The position numbers and the translations under genes were made by a program. Positions 1 through 5,912 of a stretch of 6,636 nt of DNA are shown piece by piece. Source of the stretch: Bacteroidaceae bacterium (GTDB lineage: Bacteria > Bacteroidota > Bacteroidia > Bacteroidales > Bacteroidaceae); assembly GCA_900770665.1 (NCBI GenBank), contig CAAGKZ010000075.1, positions 1 to 6,636 on the forward strand, in the 5' to 3' direction. How positions within the stretch are numbered: the stretch's first letter is position 1; each line of letters starts with the position of its first letter. Under the pieces are notes generated by a model. The model was not told the origin of the DNA, searched no databases, and worked only from the letters and a program-made list of their open reading frames with translations.

Positions 1-143
1 ACGAGCGTTGTTTGCGACGACTGAACCTTTAGGTTTACAAAGGAGTGCGACAAAGTCGCCTCAAAGCCAAGCTTCAAGCGCACAAAGTGCGGTTAAAGCG
101 GAAAGGCAAATCCGCCCCGCGTAAATGCAAACATTACAACAAT
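1..143. other. Non-coding region with four small hairpins upstream of tRNA-Thr
   Basis: I see no recognisable gene here. Four short inverted repeats follow one another: CCTTT/AAAGG (26-30 with 39-43), GCGAC/GTCGC around an AAA loop (47-51 with 55-59), CGCAC/GTGCG around an AAA loop (79-83 with 87-91) and GCGGA/TCCGC (98-102 with 111-115). The second and third share a similar layout and their surroundings are loosely alike, which suggests a decayed tandem duplication of about 32 bp. One forward frame is open from the left edge to a TAA at 122-124 (about 40 codons, rich in Ala, Ser and Gln). It matches no family I know and is short enough to be chance, so I do not call it a gene. The stretch could be a tRNA leader, a dispersed intergenic repeat, or the decayed tail of something to the left. 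Confidence 0.4.
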
Positions 144-216
144 GCCGAATTAGCTCAGTTGGTAGAGCAACTCATTCGTAATGAGTAGGTCCGGGGTTCG
201 AGTCCCCGACTCGGCT
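144..216 (+). tRNA. tRNA-Thr (anticodon CGT)
   Basis: The sequence folds as a standard 73-nt cloverleaf. It has a 7-bp acceptor stem, the D stem GCTC/GAGC with GG in the loop, the anticodon stem ACTCA/TGAGT with loop TTCGTAA, a 5-nt variable loop and the T stem CGGGG/CCCCG with loop TTCGAGT. Anticodon CGT at 177-179 reads the threonine codon ACG. The 3' CCA is not encoded (the bases after position 73 are CAC), so it must be added by CCA nucleotidyltransferase. The discriminator base is U73. The acceptor stem has one non-pairing position, A6 opposite C67; a G at position 6 would make it fully paired. The gene is single, not part of a visible tRNA cluster, and ends 5 nt before a terminator hairpin. 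No clear promoter is seen directly upstream. Confidence 0.96.
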
Positions 217-221
217 CACTT

Positions 222-255
222 GAGTGTGCAAGAGACATCGGGCACACTCTTTTTA
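222..255 (+). terminator. Intrinsic terminator of the tRNA-Thr gene
   Basis: A perfect 8-bp inverted repeat, GAGTGTGC (222-229) with GCACACTC (242-249), encloses a 12-nt loop. A run of five T follows at once (250-254). This is a classic Rho-independent terminator placed 5 nt after the tRNA. It implies that the following methyltransferase gene needs read-through or its own promoter in the short gap before its ATG; no good promoter match is seen there. Confidence 0.85.
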
Positions 256-276
256 TTATAAGCACCCGGGGAAATC

Positions 277-984
277 ATGTCGAACAGTTATTTCAAATTC
301 AAACAATTCACCATAGAGCAGAGCGACTGCGCCATGAAAGTTGGCACCGACGGATGCCTGCTTGGTGGCTGGTTCAACTGCAGCGACAGCAAAAGAGTGC
401 TCGACATCGGTTGTGGAACAGGACTCATTACAATAATGGCTGCCCAACGCAGCAATGCCGAAATTACAGGTATAGAAATAGACCGAAAGGCTGCAATGCA
501 GGCACGCATAAACGCCGACAACTCACCTTGGGGAGAGCGCATTGCAATAATCCACGGCGACCTGTTGGAATACACCACCGAGCAGCGTTTCGACCACATT
601 GTAAGCAACCCGCCCTACTTTGTGAACAGCCTCAAATGCGACGACACATCGCGCACCCTGGCACGCCACAGCGACTCGCTCGACTGCAGACAGTTCTTCA
701 AGAAATGCGCCGAACTGCTCAGCAGCAACGGCCGCGTGTCAATAGTAATACCTTGCGACATCATGAACGAGTGGAAAACAGCAGCTTTGGAGCTAAACCT
801 CCACCCTGCTCGCACAACATTCATAAAGACGACACCAAAGAAAGCAGCAAAAAGAGTATTGATAGAGTTTCGTTTCAATACCCAAGACGAAAACAAGGAA
901 AGCACGCTTGTTTTGGAAAATTCACCGGGAGAATACAGCGATGATGCAAAAAGGATTCTGAGCGACTTCTATCTAAAACTATAG
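277..984 (+). CDS. trmN6: tRNA1(Val) (adenine(37)-N6)-methyltransferase, TrmN6/YfiC family
   Basis: This is an S-adenosylmethionine-dependent class I methyltransferase of 235 residues. In E. coli the family member TrmN6 (YfiC) methylates N6 of A37 in tRNA1(Val). Visible motifs are the family N-terminal block MKVGTDGCLLGGW (20-32), the SAM-binding glycine-rich loop VLDIGCGTG (41-49), an acidic residue after the second strand (IEID, 66-69), GDLL (94-97), and the catalytic NPPYF (111-115), typical of N6-adenine/amino methyltransferases. Length is close to the 245-residue E. coli protein and no domain is missing. The ATG at 277 gives the expected short N-terminus; no strong Shine-Dalgarno is seen. 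The stop is TAG. The gene lies 60 bp after the tRNA gene and converges on the lipid kinase gene. The exact tRNA substrate in this organism is inferred from the family. Confidence 0.88.
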   Translation: MSNSYFKFKQFTIEQSDCAMKVGTDGCLLGGWFNCSDSKRVLDIGCGTGLITIMAAQRSNAEITGIEIDRKAAMQARINADNSPWGERIAIIHGDLLEYTTEQRFDHIVSNPPYFVNSLKCDDTSRTLARHSDSLDCRQFFKKCAELLSSNGRVSIVIPCDIMNEWKTAALELNLHPARTTFIKTTPKKAAKRVLIEFRFNTQDENKESTLVLENSPGEYSDDAKRILSDFYLKL

Positions 985-1038
985 AGAACGCCCAAACGCG
1001 GCACAGAGAGCAATAATTGTAAAGTTTTTTTATAAAAA

Positions 1039-2043
1039 TCACTTTTTCTTTATCTCTATTTTGGGTATTTCGGGCAATGCTCCTGCCAACATTTCATGAA
1101 CCAGACGATAAAATGGAACAGGTGCACATGTTCCATCCCAACCCGGGACAGCAAGCACCTTGAGCCCCGCCGGCACCATCTCAATATAGAGTTCCTTATC
1201 CATATCACAAGGCTCGCCATCATAATGCACCGGGCCCGGTTTTTCACGTGTAACACGAATCCAGGATGTTGTAAGCGTTGTCACATGGTTGCTCTCATCG
1301 AACGTATGCGTAAACAGGTGGGTAGCCATCATTGGCACCTCGTAAGTATTGAAAGGAGAGAGAATTGACACCGAAATCAAGCCATCGCGCATTGAAGCGA
1401 ACGGAGCGATATATGCGTTGTTGCCATACTGCGACGCATTGCCGCACGCAATGACAAAAGCCTCAAACTCTTCCCTCAAAGAATCTGTTTCAACAACGTA
1501 TGTCTCGGGCTTATACTTCACCCAGTCCACAAGTGAGTTCTTTACATAATTAAGCATTCCCCTTCTATTACCTTTAGCAAAATCACTACTCACCACTGCA
1601 TCAAAGCCCATGCCACAGGAACAGAAGAACGGTTGTCCGTTAATTTTACCATAGTCGATGGTTACAGTTTCGGCATCATTAATGAATTCTATGGCTTTTT
1701 TTATGCCGATTGGTATTCCAAGATGTCTGGCAAAGCCATTTCCCGAACCGCAAGGTATAACACCCAAAGCAGTACCGGTGTGTACCAGAGCACGCCCCAC
1801 TTCGTTGACAGTTCCGTCGCCACCCACGGCCACAACGATATCAACACCATTGGCCGCTGCATCTTTTGCAAGTTCGTAGGCATGACCCGCATATTGGGTA
1901 TAGCATATATCAACATCGTACCGTTCATGGTCAATATATTGTTCAACCATTTGCGGTACTCTTTTCTTCTTGCTCACTCCCGACTTGGGGTTTACAAGAA
2001 ACAATATCGACTGTTTTTTACCTTTAGAAACCATATTCGACAT
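1039..2043 (-). CDS. Diacylglycerol kinase-family lipid kinase (DgkB/YegS-like)
   Basis: This 334-residue soluble lipid kinase has the DAGK catalytic fold and transfers phosphate from a nucleotide to a lipid hydroxyl, usually diacylglycerol to phosphatidate, at the inner face of the membrane. Family marks in order are NPKSG (18-22) near the first strand, the nucleotide-binding VGGDGTVNE (73-81), GSGNGFARHLG (99-109), GMGFDA (144-149) at the start of the C-terminal beta domain, DGLI (220-223) and DGE (275-277). The last two sit where DgkB carries its metal-site and catalytic acidic residues. No transmembrane segment or signal peptide is seen. Length fits the family (about 300-330). The lysine-rich C-terminus runs up to the TGA. 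The first ATG (complement of 2041-2043) is used; an ATG three codons later is an alternative. The lipid substrate cannot be fixed from sequence: Bacteroidota also make sphingolipids, and ceramide or sphingoid-base kinases share this fold. Confidence 0.9.
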   Translation of the reverse strand: MSNMVSKGKKQSILFLVNPKSGVSKKKRVPQMVEQYIDHERYDVDICYTQYAGHAYELAKDAAANGVDIVVAVGGDGTVNEVGRALVHTGTALGVIPCGSGNGFARHLGIPIGIKKAIEFINDAETVTIDYGKINGQPFFCSCGMGFDAVVSSDFAKGNRRGMLNYVKNSLVDWVKYKPETYVVETDSLREEFEAFVIACGNASQYGNNAYIAPFASMRDGLISVSILSPFNTYEVPMMATHLFTHTFDESNHVTTLTTSWIRVTREKPGPVHYDGEPCDMDKELYIEMVPAGLKVLAVPGWDGTCAPVPFYRLVHEMLAGALPEIPKIEIKKK

Positions 2044-2058
2044 CCGACTGTTTTGGTG

Positions 2059-2116
2059 TTGCGAAAATACATCAATTCAACCAATCGGAGAAACTTTTTC
2101 AAACCAATTTTCGCAA
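2059..2116. repeat. 10-bp inverted repeat in the kinase/lon divergent region
   Basis: TTGCGAAAAT (2059-2068) and ATTTTCGCAA (2107-2116) are exact reverse complements separated by 38 bp. The left arm overlaps the candidate -7 element of the kinase promoter, and the right arm lies upstream of its -33 element. Paired sites bracketing a promoter could bind a regulator, but the match could also be chance in AT-rich DNA. Confidence 0.4.
2062..2093 (-). promoter_or_regulatory. Candidate promoter of the lipid kinase gene
   Basis: Read on the reverse strand, TTTC (complement of 2090-2093) is followed after 20 bp by TATTTTCG (complement of 2062-2069). This resembles the Bacteroidota sigma-ABfr promoter (TTTG, 19-21 bp, TAnnTTTG), with one mismatch in each element. 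It would start transcription about 10-15 nt before the ATG, giving a very short leader. The call rests on pattern matching only. Confidence 0.45.
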
Positions 2117-2130
2117 ACCAAGAAAAAACC

Positions 2131-2149
2131 TGTACAATAGCATTGTGCA
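2131..2149. promoter_or_regulatory. Imperfect dyad, possible operator
   Basis: TGTACAAT (2131-2138) and ATTGTGCA (2142-2149) form an inverted repeat with a 3-bp centre and a single mismatch, which would be a G-T wobble if transcribed. It lies about 40 bp upstream of the lon promoter -33 element and about 40 bp upstream of that of the kinase gene. Its size and spacing suit a dimeric helix-turn-helix repressor or activator. No regulator gene is present in the window, so a role is speculative. Confidence 0.25.
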
Positions 2150-2171
2150 ACAGCAATTATACACAAAAATA

Positions 2172-2203
2172 TTTCATTTTTCCAATAAAATTAAGTATCT
2201 TCG
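2172..2203 (+). promoter_or_regulatory. Candidate promoter of lon (and probably the tgt-permease operon)
   Basis: TTTC (2172-2175) is followed after exactly 20 bp by TATCTTCG (2196-2203), close to the Bacteroidota pattern TTTG, 19-21 bp, TAnnTTTG. Transcription would begin near 2208-2212, leaving a leader of roughly 60-65 nt before the lon ATG. The layout matches the reverse-facing kinase promoter, including the C in TTCG. No CIRCE-type heat-shock repeat is seen. Confidence 0.5.
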
Positions 2204-2227
2204 CGCGGCTATATTAAATAGAGAAAA

Positions 2228-2243
2228 AACGGAGCAATCCGTT
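2228..2243 (+). promoter_or_regulatory. Small stem-loop in the lon 5' leader
   Basis: AACGGA (2228-2233) and TCCGTT (2238-2243) form a perfect 6-bp stem capped by GCAA, a stable GNRA-type tetraloop. It lies about 20 nt after the predicted transcription start and 29 nt before the lon ATG. No T-run follows, so it is not a terminator. It may protect the 5' end of the mRNA or serve as a binding site; the sequence does not tell which. Confidence 0.4.
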
Positions 2244-2272
2244 GCATTTAACCACAAAGTTTTATTTGAACA

Positions 2273-4750
2273 ATGACAAGAAAAAAGAACAAAGGAATAC
2301 TGTCAGCGTTGGAAGATATGATTCCCGAAGAGAACATGGATAACAGTTCCTTTTCATTCGTAACCGAATTTAAAGGCAACTATGCCGAGGAGATACATGA
2401 AGCTGAAATCCCAAATGAGTTACCGATATTACCATTGAGAAATATGGTACTCTTCCCCACTACCGTCCTGCCAATTTCAGTGGGACGCGAATCGTCATTG
2501 CAACTGGTAAAGGAACTTGAAGAAAGCGGCGGTTACATGGGCGTAATGTGCCAGAAAGACCCCGAAACAAACACACCGGAACTGAAAGACCTACACCCAT
2601 TCGGTACTGTTGCCAAGATTATCAAGGTATTTGAGATGCCCGACAGCTCCACAACCGTGATACTCCAAGGCTACCAGAAGATTGAGTTGCTTGAACTGAC
2701 CCGCATTACTCCCTACCACATGGGCCGGATTGTTCCTGCACCCGAGACATACTCCCCTATGGACAATGAGTTCAGCCTGGTGATACAGAATTGCCGCAAG
2801 ACTGCTGAAAAAATCTTCAAGGCCAACGGCGCCAACCCCGACGTAGCCTTTGCAATGAAGAACATGAGCAACGACAGCATACTCATCAATTTCCTGTGCG
2901 CCAACATCAAGGCTCCACTTGCCGAAAAGATTGCATTGCTCAGAGAGTCTTCACTCAAGGAGCGCGCATATCACCTGCTGTCTATACTCAACCATGAGAA
3001 ACAGCTTGTCGATTTACAGAAACGCATCCAGGCCAAGACACAGAAAGAGATTGACCAGCAGCAGAAAGAGTATTACCTGCAGCAGCAGATGAAGACCATC
3101 CAGGAGGAGCTTGGCGGAAACCCGCAAGACCAGGATGTAAACGAGCTACGCAAGAAAGGAAGCACCAAGAAGTGGAGCAAGGAGGTTGCCGAGATATTCA
3201 ACAAAGAGGTTTCCAAGCTCGAACGAATAAACCCACAAACCCCCGACTACCACGTACAGTTCAATTATCTGCAGCTTTTCACCAACTTGCCTTGGGGTGA
3301 ATACTCAAATGACAATCTCGACATAAACAATGCGCAGAAGGTACTCGACCACGACCACTACGGTCTTGAGAAGGTCAAGGAGAGAATCCTTGAACACCTG
3401 GCAGTCATTAAGATGCGCGGCGACCTTAAAGCGCCTATCATCTGCCTCTATGGTCCTCCGGGAGTGGGAAAGACATCACTTGGCAAGTCAATTGCCGAGT
3501 CGCTCAAGCGCAAATATGTGCGCATGTCACTCGGTGGCATACACGATGAGTCCGAGATTCGCGGACACCGCAAGACATACGTCGGAGCCATGCCCGGACG
3601 CATACTCAAGAGCCTTGTGAAGGCAGGCACCGACAACCCGGTGTTCATCCTCGACGAGATTGACAAGGTGGGAGGTGCATCGAACCACGGCGACCCGTCA
3701 TCGGCACTGCTCGAGGTACTCGACCCCGAGCAGAACAGCGCATTCCACGACAACTTCCTGGACATTGACTACGACCTGTCGAACGTCATGTTCATTGCCA
3801 CAGCCAACAACCTCTCCAATATACCCGCCCCACTGCTCGACCGCATGGAGCTCATCGAGGTGAGCGGTTACCTCACCGAGGAGAAGATTGAGATAGCAAA
3901 GCGCCACCTGATACCAAAGGAGAAGGAGGCAAACGGTATTGCCGACGAGAAAGTCACGTTCAGCAAACAGGCAATCGAGCACATCATCGAGGACTACACC
4001 CGCGAATCGGGCGTTAGAACACTTGAAAAGCGAATTGGCAAGATTTGCCGCCGCTTGGCATGCCAGAAGGCAACAACCGGCGAGATAAAGAACCGCAGCA
4101 TAAAGCCTGCCGACCTTCAGGAGCTGCTTGGCGTGAAGGAGTACTCACGCGACAAGTACCAGGGCAACGACTATGCGGGCGTTGTCACAGGCCTTGCATG
4201 GACAGCTGTGGGCGGTGAAATACTGTTCATCGAGACAAGCCTCAGCAAGGGTAAGGGCGAGAAGATGACACTCACCGGCAACCTTGGCGACGTGATGAAG
4301 GAATCGGCAATGCTCGCGCTTGAATACATTAAGTCGCATGCCGAGGAGCTCTCAATCCCATACGAGATTTTCGAGAAGTGGAACATCCACCTGCACGTGC
4401 CCGAGGGAGCAATTCCCAAAGATGGCCCGTCGGCCGGCATAACAATGGCCACAGCCTTGGCATCGGCACTCACACAGCGCCGCGTGAGACCACACGTTGC
4501 AATGACAGGCGAGATTACCCTGCGCGGAAAGGTGCTGCCCGTTGGCGGTATCAAGGAGAAGATTCTTGCAGCAAAGCGTGCCGGAATTACCGACATTGTC
4601 ATCTGCGAGGAGAACAGGCGCAACATCGAAGCAATCCCCGAGGTGTACCTCAAGGGACTCACCTTCCACTATATCAACGACATAAAGGAGGTACTTGAAA
4701 TCGCATTGCTCCAGGAGAAAGTGAACAACCCCGTTAACTTAATGGCATAA
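2273..4750 (+). CDS. lon: ATP-dependent protease Lon (LonA type)
   Basis: Lon is a cytoplasmic hexameric AAA+ serine protease that unfolds and degrades damaged proteins and selected short-lived regulators. The 825-residue protein has all expected parts: a charged N-terminal extension of about 48 residues, the Lon N-domain from ELPILPLRN (49-57), and a Gln/Lys-rich helical segment (about 243-285). The AAA+ module has Walker A GPPGVGKT (394-401), Walker B VFILDEID (457-464), a sensor-1 Asn in FIATANN (507-513), Arg524 and sensor-2 Arg582. The protease domain has the catalytic Ser720 in PKDGPSAG and Lys763 in GGIKEK. The Ser-to-Lys spacing of 43 equals that of E. coli Lon (Ser679/Lys722). The protein is longer than E. 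coli Lon (784), mainly through the N-terminal extension. It opens a probable operon with tgt, 4 bp downstream. No frameshift or missing catalytic residue is seen. Confidence 0.98.
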   Translation: MTRKKNKGILSALEDMIPEENMDNSSFSFVTEFKGNYAEEIHEAEIPNELPILPLRNMVLFPTTVLPISVGRESSLQLVKELEESGGYMGVMCQKDPETNTPELKDLHPFGTVAKIIKVFEMPDSSTTVILQGYQKIELLELTRITPYHMGRIVPAPETYSPMDNEFSLVIQNCRKTAEKIFKANGANPDVAFAMKNMSNDSILINFLCANIKAPLAEKIALLRESSLKERAYHLLSILNHEKQLVDLQKRIQAKTQKEIDQQQKEYYLQQQMKTIQEELGGNPQDQDVNELRKKGSTKKWSKEVAEIFNKEVSKLERINPQTPDYHVQFNYLQLFTNLPWGEYSNDNLDINNAQKVLDHDHYGLEKVKERILEHLAVIKMRGDLKAPIICLYGPPGVGKTSLGKSIAESLKRKYVRMSLGGIHDESEIRGHRKTYVGAMPGRILKSLVKAGTDNPVFILDEIDKVGGASNHGDPSSALLEVLDPEQNSAFHDNFLDIDYDLSNVMFIATANNLSNIPAPLLDRMELIEVSGYLTEEKIEIAKRHLIPKEKEANGIADEKVTFSKQAIEHIIEDYTRESGVRTLEKRIGKICRRLACQKATTGEIKNRSIKPADLQELLGVKEYSRDKYQGNDYAGVVTGLAWTAVGGEILFIETSLSKGKGEKMTLTGNLGDVMKESAMLALEYIKSHAEELSIPYEIFEKWNIHLHVPEGAIPKDGPSAGITMATALASALTQRRVRPHVAMTGEITLRGKVLPVGGIKEKILAAKRAGITDIVICEENRRNIEAIPEVYLKGLTFHYINDIKEVLEIALLQEKVNNPVNLMA

Positions 4751-4754
4751 CAAC

Positions 4755-5885
4755 GTGAAATTCCAATTATTACATACTGACAGCGGAAGCAAGGCAAGAG
4801 CCGGAGTATTGTCGACCGACCACGGCGACATAATGACCCCCATCTTCATGCCTGTGGGAACGGTAGGTTCCGTAAAGGGCGTGCAGATACCGCACCTGAA
4901 GGACGATATCAAAGCCCAGATAATCCTGGGCAACACCTATCATCTTTACCTGCGTCCGGGACTCGACATTCTTGAAAAGGCCGGCGGCCTGCACAAGTTC
5001 AACATGTGGGACCGCCCTATCCTCACCGACAGCGGCGGCTTTCAGGTATTCTCGCTAAAGGACATTCGCAAGATGAGCGAGGAAGGCGTTGAGTTCCGCT
5101 CGCACATCGACGGCTCAAAGCACTTCTTCTCACCCGAGAGAGTTATGGACATTGAGCGCAGCATCGGCGCCGACATCATAATGGCTTTCGACGAGTGTAC
5201 ACCCGGCACAGCCGATTATGACTACGCCAAGAAGTCCATGGAGAGAACACACCGTTGGCTCGACCGTTGCATCGGTCGCCTTAGCGAGACCGAACCCATG
5301 TATGGCTACGAGCAGCAGCTTTTCCCCATCGTGCAGGGCTGCGTATACCCCGACCTGCGCCGTCGCTCGGCCGAATTCATTGCATCGAAGGAGGCTGCCG
5401 GCAACGCCATAGGCGGATTGGCCGTGGGCGAGCCTGCCGAGACAATGTACGAGATGATTGAGGTTGTCAACGAGATACTCCCCACCGACAAGCCACGTTA
5501 CCTCATGGGTGTTGGTACACCGGCCAACATCCTGGAGGCCATTGAGCGCGGCGTGGATATGTTCGACTGCGTAATGCCCACACGCAACGGCCGCAATGCC
5601 ATGCTCTTCACCAAGCACGGCATAATGAACATGCGTAACGAGAAGTGGAAGTATGACTTTTCGCCCATTGAGGAGGACGGCGCATCGTTCGTGGACACAC
5701 TCTACAGCAAGGCCTATCTGCGTCACCTGTTTGCAGCACAGGAACTGCTGGCATTGGAAATTGCATCCATCCACAACCTTGCGTTCTACGTGTGGCTCAC
5801 ACAGGAGGCTCGCAAGCACATATTGATGGACGACTACGCAAGTTGGAAGAGAAGCATGCTCCAGGAGGTTACACGACGTCTGTAA
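4755..5885 (+). CDS. tgt: Queuine/preQ1 tRNA-guanine transglycosylase (GTG start, zinc cysteines absent)
   Basis: Tgt exchanges guanine-34 for preQ1 (or queuine) in the anticodon of Asp, Asn, His and Tyr tRNAs, the first tRNA-bound step of queuosine formation. The 376-residue TIM-barrel protein keeps the general base Asp92 (TDSGGFQ), substrate-pocket residues Asp146 and Cys148 (FDEC), Gln194 (IVQG), GGLAVGE (220-226) and the nucleophile Asp271 in FDCVMPTR. The zinc site is unusual. E. coli ligands Cys302, Cys304 and Cys307 align with Gly309, Ser311 and Asp314, while the fourth ligand is kept as His340 in IHNL. I recall other Bacteroidota Tgt proteins with similar sequence here, so this may be a lineage trait rather than damage. 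The start is GTG: the family begins MKF, and no in-frame ATG lies nearby. Only 4 bp separate it from the lon stop, suggesting translational coupling. Confidence 0.96.
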   Translation: MKFQLLHTDSGSKARAGVLSTDHGDIMTPIFMPVGTVGSVKGVQIPHLKDDIKAQIILGNTYHLYLRPGLDILEKAGGLHKFNMWDRPILTDSGGFQVFSLKDIRKMSEEGVEFRSHIDGSKHFFSPERVMDIERSIGADIIMAFDECTPGTADYDYAKKSMERTHRWLDRCIGRLSETEPMYGYEQQLFPIVQGCVYPDLRRRSAEFIASKEAAGNAIGGLAVGEPAETMYEMIEVVNEILPTDKPRYLMGVGTPANILEAIERGVDMFDCVMPTRNGRNAMLFTKHGIMNMRNEKWKYDFSPIEEDGASFVDTLYSKAYLRHLFAAQELLALEIASIHNLAFYVWLTQEARKHILMDDYASWKRSMLQEVTRRL

Positions 5886-5912
5886 ACAATAATTGAGGGG
5901 ATACGAGGATAT

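Noticed and set aside
2..124. 40-codon frame open from the left edge
   Set aside because: Its length is not significant for one of three frames. The composition is low-complexity, no family is recognised, and it coincides with a run of hairpins that explains the sequence better.
354..944. 196-codon second forward frame inside trmN6
   Set aside because: It is very rich in Arg, Gln and His, has no motif, and is fully contained in a convincing methyltransferase gene in another frame.
1022..1050. AT-rich palindrome TTTTTATAAAAA between the convergent genes as a terminator
   Set aside because: The stem has no G or C pairs and would be too weak. No proper hairpin with a T-run is found in the 54-bp gap, so no terminator is called for either gene.
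1633..2217. 194-codon forward open frame opposite the lipid kinase gene
   Set aside because: The reverse-strand kinase is unambiguous by its motifs. The forward frame has low-complexity composition and runs into the promoter region.
4171..4662. 163-codon reverse open frame inside the lon protease domain
   Set aside because: It overlaps the catalytic Ser/Lys region of lon on the other strand and shows no recognisable motif or start context, so it is a shadow frame.
5130..5819. 229-codon open frame on the reverse strand inside tgt
   Set aside because: It is antisense to a complete, well-conserved tgt. Its translation is rich in Cys, His and Val with no family motif, as expected from the mirror of third-position GC bias.
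5887..5895. CAATAATTG after the tgt stop, also present at 1011-1019 after trmN6
   Set aside because: A 9-bp match between two AT-rich gaps is expected by chance, and the flanks are unrelated.
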